Shown: positions 12,339 to 24,560, counted from the stretch's first letter. The stretch is 64,000 bases of DNA from Odobenus rosmarus divergens (GCF_000321225.1 NW_004450381.1:368451-432450), one strand, 5' to 3'. Notes: generated by a model not told the origin, from the sequence alone. Program-made: numbers and translations.

Positions 12339-12794
12339 TTTACATACAAAGAGTTTTCCAAGCCCATTCAAATATTCTAAGACCCATGCTTCTCCCTGTC
12401 TTGTGCCTATAGTCCACAGCATACTGAGCAGTTAGATGACTAACTGGAAATTGGCCTTTCCTACCTAATGTCAATGAACCCCCTCTCCTTTAGGTAAAAA
12501 ACATTCTCAGCTTCATATACAAAGCACAGATAAAACATTTTCTTTAAACCTGAGCATTAATATCTTCTAAGCTTAAAATTTCCTTCATGCAAAAGAAGGA
12601 ACACAACTTCTGAGAGAATTTCAAAGGTACTGGTAATCTAGTTTTTAAAGGCGTCACATGGGTAATGATGAATTTTCTTATTATATACATGTCTATACAT
12701 ACTCTCTTGTATGTATGAAAATATTTCACAGTAAAAAGTTGGGGAAAAAAACAAAATAGGTAAGAATCAATTCTTCTTTTTAAAGATTTATTTA

Positions 12795-12990
12795 GGGGCG
12801 CCTGGGTGGCTCAGTCATTAAGCGTCTGCCTTCGGCTCGGGTCATGATCCCAGTGTCCTGGGATCAAGCCCCGCATCAGGCTCCCTGCTCCGCAGAAAGC
12901 CTGCTTCTCCCTCTCCCACTCCCCCTGCTTGTGTTCCCTGTCTTGCTATGTCTCTGTCAAATAAATAAAATCTTTAAAAAATAAATAAAT
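12795..12990 (+). repeat. Young CAN-SINE, inner copy 1
   Basis: An intact head, CT-rich body and A tail inside the minus-strand SINE. Its flanks are the host SINE's own A/T-rich tail bases. Confidence 0.92.
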
Positions 12991-13003
12991 ATTTATTTAT
13001 TTA

Positions 13004-13195
13004 TTGGGGTGCCTGGGTGGCTCAGTCAGTCCAGAGCCCAACTCTTGATTTTGGCTCAGGGCATGATCTCTGGGTCCTGAGATTGAGCCCTGCATAGGCT
13101 CCCTGCTCACCGGAAAGTCTGCTTGTCTCCCTCTCCCTCTACTCGCTCTGTCTCTCTCTCAAATAAATAAATCTTAAAAAAAAACACACAAAAAG
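13004..13195 (+). repeat. CAN-SINE, inner copy 2
   Basis: A plus-strand copy of an older subfamily ('ccagagcccaactcttgattttggctcagg'), lying between inner copy 1 and the rest of the outer SINE. Confidence 0.9.
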
Positions 13196-13629
13196 GCTTA
13201 TTTATTTGAAAAAGAGAGTGCTCATGAGTGGGGGGAGGGGCAGAGGTAGAGAATTCTCAAGCAGACCCGACCCCGCCCCCAGCAGGAACCAGACACTCCT
13301 CCCCCTCTTCTGAGCCAAAACCAAGAGTCCAATGCTCAACAGACTAAAAGCCACCCAGGCGCCCCAATAAGAGAATCAATTCTAAGAAGACTGGCTAAAA
13401 ACCTCTCTAGTGAAATGGCACTGAATACTGAGGACCTCACCTTCCCATCCCTAGATATTCACACCATCACTTACAGCTCTCTTTCTATGCCTGTGGCTAC
13501 CTCTCCACCCCATTCCACAGCTCTTCTGCTCATTCTGTGTAGCCCATCTAAGTTTAGACTCTCAAATCTACATTATTTAGCCCCCAACTCCTTAATAACA
13601 AACCCATCAGACTGCTAAACTTGGCTTCC

Positions 13630-14260
13630 AGTAAGCATCTCAAAGAGTCTCCCTATTGAAAACAATCATCCCTCCTCACCCGGATCAATTCTCTTCCCTT
13701 CTTTCAAGACACCACTGAATCATCCCTGAAGTCATACCTCTTTCCTCACCGTCTACACGCAATTGCCCAGCGAAGACTGTTAGTTTCTACTTTATAGTCC
13801 CAAAGCATGTTATCTTAGTTAGGCTTCTCACGACTCCTTCTCCTGTAACAGCCCTTAATTAGTCCCATACCCTAGACTCTCTCCCTACCCAGTCCCACAC
13901 CAGAACAGTTTCTAAAGTCTAACTGGCCATGGCAATTCTCTTCTCAAAACCTTTAGACAGCTCCCACTGTTAAACTCATTCACAAAGCACAGGAGGCCCT
14001 TCACAATTTAGCATTATTCTTCCTTCCTACCTCACTGCCCATCACTCACATTAATTACAACTCTGTGCCTTTCCCAGCAGGCACTGCCACCACCTTTTCT
14101 CCCCTCCTTCTCATCTCTTCTTTCAAGCCTTTCCTGACCCCTCAGTTGATCATTCTTGCTTTTAAGCTCCCAAGGTATTCCATTTTAACTTGATTTACTC
14201 CCATTATATGCCTTGAGTCTAGTACTGGACTTTGGTGTAGAGTAGGCTCAATACAGTGAA
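13630..14260 (+). repeat. L2 remnant(s)
   Basis: Pyrimidine-rich sequence with L2 blocks ('ctttcaagcctttcctgacc', 'ctcacattaattacaactctgtgcc', 'aggcccttcacaattta') and an end near 'gtagagtaggctcaatac'. No gene is recognised in it. Confidence 0.65.
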
Positions 14261-15152
14261 ATTCCTGCTATTAAAATTAAAATGTCAAAGACAGGGAAGC
14301 ATTTCCCATTCCTGTTTCTATCCTTTTTTTTCCCTCCTTCTGAAAACACAAAAACTTCAGCACTCCCAATTCCCTATATCTGGTTTAATTCTGTATACAA
14401 AGAAATCCTGTATGCCATTTGGTTTGCTGTCCAAGCCTCTTCAGTTCACCACTGTTCCATTCATGCTCTCAGTCATCATTCCAGACTAGTTGCCACATGC
14501 TTAGTGGCCCCACCTTACTTGGTATGATCCTAGCTCAGACTCTAAAATAATCTGAATTCCCACTAATAAGCACTGTCCATTTTTACTTATCAGGAACAAC
14601 TAAAATATTTTAGCCTGGAGGAAACCTAGAAATAATCTAGTCCAACTCTTTAGGTTAAAAAAAAAAATTCTTTCTAAGGTTAAAAATTTGAGTCGTAAAT
14701 AAGAGAAAAGTCACAAATCAAATGGCTACCAGTACTTTACATGCCATGGGAACGCAACTCTTAACTGGGCAAGCTTCCATTCCCAGCATAATGACCATGT
14801 TCTTGTATCTCATTTGAATCAAATTCAGATGATTTAAACTACTGGTAAAAGGAAAATCAAAGGTTTATTCACAGTGCCAAATTCTGTGCTAATCAAAATT
14901 ACTGGTAATCCTTCTCCCCCACTCCTAATTCTGAAAGTCCAGATTTGAGTTCCCTCAATATCTAGGACAGGGGATGTGGAAGGAGGTGTGATCATGTGGC
15001 CCATGGCATCCTCTGGTCCATGCAGGGCTTGGCTTCTGCTTCACAGGTGGAAGGGCCCTCCTCTGGGCACTCAGGTTAAGCTGGGCATCCTTTTTCAACT
15101 ACTCTACCATAGCAGATAGCATGGAAATGGCCTTTAAAAAAATGTCAGCACC

Positions 15153-15333
15153 AGGGATGCATGGGTGGCTCCGTCAGTTAAGTGTCTGCCTTCAGCTCAG
15201 ATCATGATCCAGATGCTGGGATTGAGTCCTGCACTGGGTTCCTTGCTCAGTGGGGAGCCTGCTTCTCCCTCTGCCTGCTTCCTCTGCCTGTGCTCTCTTT
15301 CTGACAAATCAAATCTTAAAAAAAAAAACAACT
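15153..15333 (+). repeat. CAN-SINE
   Basis: A somewhat diverged copy, with an imperfect duplication around 'tcagcacc' / 'tcaacacc'. Confidence 0.88.
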
Positions 15334-15596
15334 CAACACCAGTAACCTTCTCAAGAACATGACAGGGATTGTTGATTCAATGTTAGTTTCATGTTACTAA
15401 GTACATGAGACGTGCAATGTCTGCTGACAAAAATAAAAAATTTTCTAAGGGTCCACTTGCCTCAGTTAAAAAACTTTACTTCTCAGCTTTTTCTCCTAGC
15501 CTTCAAAACTAGAGAATTATATAAGCAAAGCAAGCTATGCAAAACACAGCTTCTAAACCACAGGAAAATGGATTTCATATTTAAACAATCCACCTA

Positions 15597-15796
15597 GGGG
15601 CGCCTGGGTGGCTCAGTCGTTAAGCGTCTGCCTTCGGCTCAGGTCATGATCCCGGGGTCCTGGGATCAAGCCCCGCATCAGGCTCCCTGCTCCGCAGGAA
15701 GCCTGCTTCTCCCTCTCCCACTCCCCCTGCTTGTGTTCCCTCTCTCGCTGTCTCTGTCAAAAAAAAATAAATAAAATCTTAAAATAAATAAATAAA
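15597..15796 (+). repeat. Young CAN-SINE
   Basis: A full-length copy with exact 15-bp duplication taaacaatccaccta (15582-15596 and 15797-15811). Confidence 0.97.
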
Positions 15797-15999
15797 TAAA
15801 CAATCCACCTAAGAACCTTCTGAAACATTCTGTTGTTAAACTGGAAATCAACTCCATTAAATTAAAAAACACTAGCACTTACCTAAATATTAACTTAATG
15901 AGCAGAATCTTAAAAATATTTATACTCAAATAAATCAGAGGTGAAAACCACCACAGGTTTTGTTTATCAGATCAACTATAATATAAAATTTACACCTAC

Positions 16000-16200
16000 G
16001 GGCACCTGGGTGGCTCAGTCGTTAAGCGTCTGCCTTCGGCTCAGGTCATGGTCCCAGGGTCCTGGGATCGAGTTCCGCATTGGGTTCCTGCTCTGCGGGA
16101 AGCCTGCTTCTCCCTCTGACCCTCCCCCTGCTTGTGTTCCCTCTTTCACTATCTCTCTCTCTGCCAAATAAATAAATAAATAAAATCTTAAAAAAAAAAA
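16000..16200 (+). repeat. CAN-SINE, first of a tandem pair
   Basis: The duplicated target, ttacacctac, lies on both sides of this copy. A related target (attacacccacatgc) recurs after the next copy. Confidence 0.93.
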
Positions 16201-16216
16201 AATTACACCTACATCT

Positions 16217-16383
16217 AGGATGCCTGGGTGGCTCAGTCAGTTAAGTGTCCGACTCTTGGTTTCGACTCAGGTCCTGAGATCAAGCCCCTCGTTGGGCTCC
16301 TCACGGAGTCTCATTGTCCCTCTCCCTCTGCTCCTCTCCGGAACTGGCCCCCCCAATAAATAAAAATAAAATCTTTAAAAAAA
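16217..16383 (+). repeat. Older CAN-SINE, second of a tandem pair
   Basis: A different subfamily from its upstream neighbour ('gtgtccgactcttggtttcg'). It is flanked by 'ttacacctacatct' and 'ttacacccacatgc', so the pair arose at one target. Confidence 0.92.
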
Positions 16384-16493
16384 AAATTACACCCACATGC
16401 TGAAAGAGAATCCTTTAGAATCACTGAAAATCAACAAAAGCCATATGATACGATATGACACTTTTTGGGGGTTAAATTTAAAACCCACCACAT

Positions 16494-16682
16494 GGGCGCC
16501 TGGGTGGCTCAGTCGTTAAGCGTCTGCCTTCGGCTCAGGTCATGATCTCAGGGTCCTGGGATCAAGTCCCACATCGAGCTCCCTGCTCTGGGGGGAGCCT
16601 GCTTCTCCCTCTCCTTCTGCCTGCCACTCTCCCTGCTTGTGCTCTCTCTGTCAAATAAATAAATAAAATCTTTTAAAAAATA
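16494..16682 (+). repeat. CAN-SINE
   Basis: A full-length copy flanked by duplication aaaacccaccaca on each side. Confidence 0.95.
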
Positions 16683-16899
16683 AAAATAAAACCCACCACA
16701 GGAACACCACAAATACAAAAAGCAATTAATAAGATAAACTGAGAGGACACAAAGTTACAAATGTACCAAGTCATCTTTGTTTCCTCCTTTCTCTTCCCTC
16801 ACCATCCCCCCTCCCATCAGCAACATCAATCTTAACTCCCAAAACAGACACCTCCAAGTCACAGCTCTACATCAGTCTATATGACCTGTGACATATATG

Positions 16900-17640
16900 T
16901 CATCAGCCACCATCATTTTGCACCCAAATAACAGTGACAACTCCACATCACTCCTGTGCTTCAAACTCCTTCCATGGCAGCCACTGCACTTTAAATAAAA
17001 TCCAATTTCCTTATCTTGACCATTACATCTCCTAACTCTTCTCATAGAACCCCTTTATTTGGGCGCCTGGGTGGCTCAGTTGGTTAAGCGACTGCCTTCG
17101 GCTCAGGTCATGATCCTGGAGTCCTGGGATCGAGTCCCACATCGGGCTCCCTGCTCAGCGGGAAGTCTGCTTCTCCCTCTGACCCTCTTCCCTCTCGTGC
17201 TCTCTGTCTCTCTCAAATAAAAATAAATAAAATCTTTAAAAAAAAAAAGAACCCCTTTATTTAAGTACCACACTCCCAAACCAATGGCTATCTTCCTGAC
17301 CTCAGGACTTTGTGTAAGCTCTTTCCTATGACTGGAAGGCTCTTCCCCCACTTCTTAGCCCAGGCCTTCCCAAGGCTTGCCTCTTCCCTACCCTTGGGTA
17401 GCTTCATGCTTTCCCTGACCACACTATATCAGGTAGGTCCCTCCTATTATATTCTCTCTGCTCAGCTTCATTTCCTTCATAGCATTTATTAATCCTGTAT
17501 TTTATTTATTTTCCTACTTTTAGTTTGTCTCTTTCAATAAAACAGAAGTTCTGTTATGGAGAAAGTATGTCTGCCATCCATTGTTCTCAGTCCCCATCAC
17601 TGGGATATAACTCTTGTAAATATCTGAATAAAAATATAAA
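16900..17640 (+). repeat. L2 remnant split by a SINE
   Basis: L2-like blocks occur before ('ttcaaactccttccatggc') and after ('gtgtaagctctttcctatgactggaaggc', 'catagcatttattaatcc') the inserted SINE at 17061-17248. Confidence 0.7.
17061..17248 (+). repeat. Young CAN-SINE, 'ttggttaagcgactgcc' subfamily
   Basis: It has the second young-subfamily diagnostics ('gttaagcgactgcc' in the head, 'gaccctcttccctctcgtgc' in the body). The exact 15-bp duplication is agaacccctttattt. Confidence 0.97.
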
Positions 17641-17644
17641 ACTA

Positions 17645-17820
17645 GGGGTGCCTGGATGACTCAGTCAGTTAAGTGTCTGCCTTTGGCTTGGGTCATGATC
17701 CCAGTGTCTGGGGATAGAGCCCCACACTGGGCTCCCTGCTCAGGGGGGAGTCTGCCTCTCCCCCAGCTCATGCTCTCTCTCCTGTTCTCGCTCTCAAAAT
17801 AAATAAATCTTTTAAAAAAA
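17645..17820 (+). repeat. CAN-SINE
   Basis: A diverged full-length copy ('ggtgcctggatgactcagtcag') ending in an AATAAATC plus A/T tail. Its boundary duplication lies in the 'atataaa' sequence and is not clear. Confidence 0.88.
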
Positions 17821-18995
17821 TATAAATGTTGAGGAATATTCCAGTAAAAAAGATCAGACTAAAAAAGAAGCACCAGTCCTTAAATTCTGAGGAAGTCATA
17901 GTTATAATTTTTCACTAAGCAAAATAAAACAAAACATGAACTTTTAGCTAAAGGGCACGAAACTCTGGCCTTAAGAGCTCAGTTTTGATGCCTAAACCAC
18001 TTAATATATCTTGTTTGGGGTGTGAAGAGGCAGTAAACTGACTTGCATTTGGCCAAGGCTTTACAGGGTACCTCCAGTTTTCTACAAAGGCTGAAAACAT
18101 ATCAAACCAATTTTCGAATTTCAGGCTCAGGGGAGAAAATCCAAAGATTAAGAAAGAAAATCCAGTCCGGATCTAATTCAACCAGAATTGTGATCGTCCT
18201 CCGAGATACCAACAGAAAATAAAAACCTAAATTACAACAACATGCCTGGGGCAGAGAGTGAAGAGGAGAAACAATTACAGCTTCGTGTAAGTGGGAGGGA
18301 AAGGCCCTATTATTTGAGGGGCCTGGAACAGCAGTTACAATTTCAATAGGTGAGGAGTGGGGGTGGGGGGCGGGTTTAAGCAGTCAACCTAGAGCCAGCA
18401 GCCCAGCCAACAGGTGGAGCAAAGGTACAAAGGTGTGAGAAAGTAGGCAGGGATGGCTACCAGGGATTAAATGAGTTGCCTAGCGGAACTGCACTAAAGG
18501 AAGAACAAGGTGGGGAGTGGGGGGAGGATAGGCATTCAAAACAGAAAGTTATGTCTGGTATCTGAAAAGACACATGTATGAAAAATGTGGAGTTGTTTTT
18601 GTTGGTAATGGGAAGCTACTGCAGCATACTCCTTTCTCTCTCTCTCTAGAAGTAGATCAAACCATTTACTAACATTTTCTGAAACAGCTGTTGTTATAAT
18701 ACCTGTGTCACCTCAAAGCAAGCACAATGCCTTGAACATAGCATGGCTTAATAAATGCCTGAAATTAATGATATTAATTCACCTCCAAGAGTTGGAGAAT
18801 TCACTTAAACATACTAAAAATCTCATAGTTGGTTCTAATATTTTCTCCAACCCCTTATATCAGAATATACTGTGCTCAAAGTTGACTCCAATTACCAGCA
18901 TCTTTGGGGGCCTGGAGATTTCACTAATCAGATTCTTGGTGCCTAGGTCTTTGTTATACACTATTTGATTTATAATCACTTTCTCCCAGTTTTTA

Positions 18996-19190
18996 TTTAT
19001 TTATTTTTAAAGATTTTATTTATTTGAGAGAGAGAATGAGATAGAGAGAACATGAAGGGGGGGAGGATCAGAGGGAGAAGCCGACTCTCCGCTGTGCAGG
19101 GAGCCCGATGTGGGACTCGATCCCGGGACTCCAGGATCATGACCTGAGCTGAAGGCAGTCGCCTAACCAGCTGAGCCACCCAGGCGTCCC
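18996..19190 (-). repeat. CAN-SINE, minus strand
   Basis: A full-length reversed copy flanked by 'tttctcccagttttt' and 'tttctctcagttttta'. Confidence 0.94.
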
Positions 19191-20333
19191 TTTCTCTCAG
19201 TTTTTAAAGTCCATTTAGTTCAGCGTTAATCTTACAGTCATTATACTGTCATGGCTTTGTTTCTTCTCTCTTATTCCACGGAAGCAACACTTAACGCATC
19301 CACTGGGTGCTCCTTAATTATTATAGCTTTTAATGGTTAAAGCTCAAAGGAACACCTCAGCAAATCTATAAAATCAAAAACAACTCATTCCAAAAATGAG
19401 CACCCTAACCTTTTAAAACAGAAATTCAAGAAGCAAAATGGGCAGTAAAATACCTTTCATTTAAAAAAATTCCAGGCAATTTCTTCAGTTCAAATTTGGC
19501 ATAATTTAAATAAAAGAAACGTGATAAAACACTGAAGACAAATTAAAGTAAATAATCGAATAAAATAATGCATTTTACTTGGAAAAGAGGATGCTGGATG
19601 CTTAACTACTTAATCATTAAGACTTACAGATGTACAAAATGTACATCTAAAATTAAGCTAGGATAGAATTAAAGTGTAGCTCAAATATTTCCTTTAGTAA
19701 TTAACATTTTAGCTTTATTCCTCCTTAGAATTAAATAGATTTCTGGCCTATTAGTGGTCCAGCCTGGGGGTTAACTATAATATAAAAACTCAAAAATATG
19801 TCCTCGCTGAAGCCAGTGCATCTTCTTTTAAAATTTCTGTAATTATAAAACAAAAGGTGTCTGGTGTAATTCAAACTTGGCACCAAGGTATCAATATATA
19901 GTTCTGATATTTTACTTTTAAAGGTTTTGTATCTAAACGTGCAAGCATTTTCACTTGTCGGCTGTTAGTTCCAAAAGGCTGCAGTCCAAGAGTTCTTAAA
20001 CTGGACCAGAGAGCCCAAGAACCTTGAACGGTGTGTAAAGTTGTGTGTACGCGCATTTTTAGGGAGGGGGAAATGCCATGGCTTCCTTGAGATTCTCAAA
20101 GAAGTCTGTGGTCCAAAAAAGGTTTAAAAAAAACAAAAACTCTTCTTTAGTAGGATAACCCAATAGATAACGTGTCGAAAGGCAAAAAGCGGGCATTTTA
20201 ACTATGAACCGCCGTTAAACATGTTTAAAACGCATCCCCTCATCCAGTGACCCAGATCCTGACACTAGCCTTCCGTTCAGAATGCCTTCTGGAAAAGAAT
20301 TTGGTTCAGAATGGGGTAAAAAGGGTTCAATTA

Positions 20334-21260
<927 letters not shown>

Positions 21261-21289
21261 CCTCCCCCCTCCGCTCAGTGCGCTCGATC

Positions 21290-21301
21290 TGCGCACGCGC
21301 G
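21290..21301. promoter_or_regulatory. NRF1 site in the CRKL promoter
   Basis: TGCGCACGCGCG fits the NRF1 palindrome YGCGCAYGCGCR at every position. Confidence 0.65.
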
Positions 21302-21337
21302 GGCTCTGGCTCCCAGCTGCCGCCCGGGCCCTCCCCG

Positions 21338-21363
21338 TGACGTCACGAGGCGCGACCAATCAG
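21338..21363 (-). promoter_or_regulatory. CRE and CCAAT box upstream of CRKL
   Basis: A perfect palindromic cAMP response element, TGACGTCA (21338-21345), lies 10 bp from CCAATCAG (21356-21363). On the CRKL strand the latter reads CTGATTGG, an NF-Y-type inverted CCAAT. Both fall roughly 40-110 bp upstream of the estimated start of transcription, the usual place for these factors. Confidence 0.7.
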
Positions 21364-21420
21364 GAGCACGGTCGTGACGGTCGGGGCGTCCGCCGCTTTC
21401 GGCCGCTCCCGCGTTCCGGG

Positions 21421-21537
21421 AGGACGCGGAGGAGGCGAGGGTGGCGGAGGAGGCGGGGGTGGCGGAGGAGGCGGAGGAGGCGGGGGTGGCGGAGGAGGCG
21501 GGGGTGGCGGAGGAGGCGGAGGTGGTGGCTGCAGCCA
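21421..21537 (+). repeat. GGA/GGC/GGGGGT minisatellite in the CRKL upstream flank
   Basis: Units such as ggcggaggaggcgggggt repeat in near-perfect tandem, giving an almost pure purine G-rich plus strand. Every short G run is close to the next, so the plus strand can form G-quadruplexes. Translations (poly-Gly, poly-Pro) are artefacts of the repeat, not proteins. Confidence 0.93.
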
Positions 21538-22159
21538 CTCCCTTCCTGGGCTGCGGTGCGCCGCCGGGGGCGCTGCCGCTGTGGGCTCGCCCGCTCTTGC
21601 AGGGAAACAGCTGGAGTCGAGAGGGAGCGGCTTTTCGAAAACCTGCTCCGCGAACAAAGCATAATGTGCATGCCTAATCTCTGGCCTTGGAGGCGTGGCA
21701 CTGAGGTGACCTGGCTGGCCGAGGGGCCCAGGGGGACCAGCGCTGGGGGAAATCTACGGGCGGACAGGCCTCAATGGGTCCAAGTGGCTCTAGAAGATGA
21801 CCGCGGGGGCTGCGGTGACCAGCAGTTAGGGACGAGTTGACCTAGACCTGAGGTGGCCTGATAGGCTAAGGGAACCAGAGTGGCCAGGAGACTCGACAGG
21901 CACAAATGGGGGGTTGTGAAGGTTGGATCGACAGGATTAAGTGGTCTAAGAAGTCTACGGTCTGGTGCAATCTGGCCATCAGCGCTTAATTGATATAAGT
22001 AAAATGCGGACTCCTGCGTGCGTGGCTTGAAGACCTCATCTGTTCCGGATTCCGCTGCTTCTCTCAGTTAATCTCTTCGCATTTCCCCTGGCTGACCTTG
22101 CTCCCGCCAGGTTACAAGAACTTGTTTCCCCGCCCTGCACCCCGCACTAGAATGAATTT

Positions 22160-22258
22160 TTTTTAAAAAAGCAGGGATCTTGTCTGTCTTGTTCACTTCT
22201 GGGCCTAGCACAATGTCTGGACCTGACCTGATGCTGAAATATTTGTTGAATGAATGAC
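22160..22258 (+). repeat. L2 3' tail
   Basis: It reads 'cttgttcacttctgggcctagcacaatgtctgg' and ends in 'tatttgttgaatgaatga', the classic L2/MIR-style tail. Confidence 0.75.
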
Positions 22259-22606
22259 TATTGAGAAAAACCACCGGGCTATTGGTGCCCGATTATTGGT
22301 AGCACCACTCCCGGAACTGGACAGACAAGAAAGCATGTCCAAAAAGGGAGGCGCAGGCAATACAAACCTCTACTTAGATCCCTTTGTCAATGTTATTTCA
22401 TTTTGGCCTTTTGCCCTCAGGTTGAACATATACTAGATTCTAGGGTGATGGGTGATATCCACCTTAAGGTAAGCTAAAGGGTAAGTGTCAAGGTTGAGTG
22501 CCTTTTGTTACTCAGCATAAGCAGGTTTTCATCCCCACCCCCAAATACTGTCATGTTGTATTATTCTCAGGTACAATTTGAACAGCACAGAATTTGAAAC
22601 TTTTCA

Positions 22607-22760
22607 GCTCAGGTCATGATCTCAGAGTCCTGGGATAGAGCCCCACATCGGGCTCCCTGCTTGGCAGGAGGCCTGCTTCTCCCTCTCCCACTCCCCCTGC
22701 TTGTGTTCCCTCTCTGGCTGTCTCTCTGTCAAATTAAAATCTAAAAAAAAAAAAAAGAAA
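22607..22760 (+). repeat. 5'-truncated CAN-SINE
   Basis: It begins inside the head at 'gctcaggtcatgatctcag' and keeps the body and A tail. The first roughly 35 bases of the element are missing. Confidence 0.88.
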
Positions 22761-22764
22761 AAGA

Positions 22765-22985
22765 AACTGGATTCAAATCCTGCTCCCAGTTGACTAGCTG
22801 GGTGACCTTGGGCCAATTACTTAATCATGCCATGGCTCATATATTAAACAAGCTGATACATGTAAAATGCTTAGAATAGTGCCTGATACCTCTCTCTTTC
22901 TCTCTCAAATAAATAAATAAAATCTTAAAAAAAAAATAGTGCCCGACATATATTAAACATCATATAAGATTATTATTGCTCTCTC
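22765..22985 (-). repeat. MIR (minus) split by a tiny SINE
   Basis: It carries the reversed MIR blocks 'ctggattcaaatcctgctcc', 'ctagctgggtgaccttgggcc', 'acttaatcatgcc' and 'atgcttagaatagtgcctg'. A 48-bp SINE tail at 22887-22934 interrupts it. Confidence 0.85.
22887..22934 (+). repeat. 48-bp 5'-truncated CAN-SINE tail
   Basis: Only 'tacctctctctttctctctc' followed by AAATAAATAAA...AAAA is present. It is bounded by aatagtgcctga (22875-22886) and aatagtgcccga (22935-22946), target-site duplications within the MIR. Confidence 0.85.
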
Positions 22986-23009
22986 TAAAATGAATAAAAT
23001 CTTTTTTAA

Positions 23010-23188
23010 AAATAAATAAAGATTTTGTATGTTAGAGAGAGAGCACACACCCACGAGCAGGGGGGATGGGCAGAGGGAGAGGAAGAAGCAGGGAGCTCCA
23101 TCCATCCAGGGTTCCATCCCAGGACCCTGAGATCATGACCTGAGTAGAAGTTAGATGCTTAACCGACTGAACCACCTAGGCGCCTCAG
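23010..23188 (-). repeat. CAN-SINE, minus strand
   Basis: A reversed copy with 'agagagagagcacacaccc...gaaccacctaggcgcctc'. The boundaries are approximate. Confidence 0.88.
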
Positions 23189-23487
23189 GAATTCTTTTTT
23201 TTTTTAATTCTTATTTTTTTAAGCTTCTGGGTAACATTTTTTCTACCTCTCCAAATACACTTTCTTGGTCTTTTTTTGATAGCACTTTTCTCCCCAGCCT
23301 ATATGTGTAGAAGAAGCTCATCCCTTAATCTCTCTACAGCTTCTCCTTTGGTAGGCTAATCATGAAGGCTTTAGGAGTCACCTGCCTATTGGTGACTCTG
23401 AAACACATATATTCTAAAAGTGGAACAAAATCTGACCACACCCTATGATTTCTATGCAAACACTGTGGTCCCAACCTAAATCTGTAA

Positions 23488-23868
23488 AAAAAAGTTTTTA
23501 TTAACATATAATGTATTATTTGTTTCAGGGGTACAGGTCTGTGATTCATCAGTCTTACATAATTCACAGTGCTCACCATAGTACCTACCCTTCCCAGTGT
23601 TCATCACTCAGCCACCCCATCCCTCCCACCCCCCTCCACTCCAGCAACCCTTAGTTTGTTTCCTGAGATTAAGAGTCTCTTATGATTTGTCTCCCTCTCC
23701 GGTTTCGTCTTGTTTCATTTTTCCCTCCATTCCCCTATGATCCTATGATCCTGTTTCTCAAATTCCTCATATCAGTGAGATCATATGATACTTGTCTTTC
23801 TCTGATATATTTCGCTTAGCATAATACCCTCTAGTTCCATCCACATGTTGCAAATGGGAAGATTGCAT
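23488..23868 (-). repeat. L1 3' end, carnivore lineage, minus strand
   Basis: The plus strand reads the reversed L1 tail ('ttaacatataatgtattat', 'gtctgtgattcatcagtctta', 'ctccagcaacccttagtttg', 'gcttagcataataccctctag'). The last blocks are the antisense of the ORF2 C-terminus. The insertion is severely 5'-truncated with no usable frame. Confidence 0.92.
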
Positions 23869-24329
23869 TTTTTTTTATCACAGCCTAAATTCTTATTACA
23901 TTCCATTGTGATTGCTTATAAGCTTCACTCCCTTCCTAATCCGAGCATCTTGGAGGCCTGCCTACTTTACTATTACTTTTTGTATTCCCAGGGCCTAACA
24001 CAGTGCCCAGCACATAATATATACTTAATAAATAGTGTTTGGCTATAGCTGGATAAAAATGAGAAGAAGCCGGAGAAAAATGAAGATTGATTGTAGTGAA
24101 GGTAAAGCGGTTGTGTCACTACTTCCTGTTAATTAGCATAATAGCTATTTAAAATAAATATTTGGACCTGATGGTTAGCCCTGTATCAACCCCTGTGTTC
24201 ATTACAAGCTTCCATTTGGATTAAATTGTGCCTTTCAGCTTCTCCTTTTCTGTCAATTGTGTCAATGTTTTTCTAATTTGCAGACTCAAATCTGAGTTGT
24301 CTTTTACTTAACTGAAGAACTCAATAATA

Positions 24330-24560
24330 CCTAATTTATATAGTGCTTTCCAATTCACAAAAGTTCTCATAATACATTACTTACTCCAACCAAAGTCCCA
24401 TGAAGACCGTTTTTATAAATGTTCCAGAAGCTCAGAGAGGTTAAGTGACTTGCTGACATAAACTACTATAAATTATGTAATTTGGAGGGGGCAGAGCTGG
24501 CACTCTTAAGCCAGGTCTTCTAACTCAAAGTCGAAGTCACACTTTACTGTCACACAACTG
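24330..24560 (+). repeat. MIR
   Basis: Blocks 'tttatatagtgctttcc', 'cagaagctcagagaggttaagtgacttg' and 'gcagagctggcactcttaagcc' appear in MIR order. Confidence 0.8.

Larger units (their letters stand above)
12775..13371 (-). repeat. CAN-SINE (minus) interrupted by two plus-strand SINEs
   Basis: The outer reversed SINE starts with 'aaagatttattta' and resumes at about 13196 with 'ggcttatttatttgaaaaagagag'. It is bounded by duplication agaatcaattct (12763-12774 and 13372-13383). Two plus-strand SINEs split it. Confidence 0.9.

Noticed and set aside
21374..21664. Poly-glycine (plus) and poly-proline (minus) open frames upstream of CRKL
   Set aside because: They are translations of the GGA/GGC minisatellite and surrounding CpG island; all frames are open and no domain is present.
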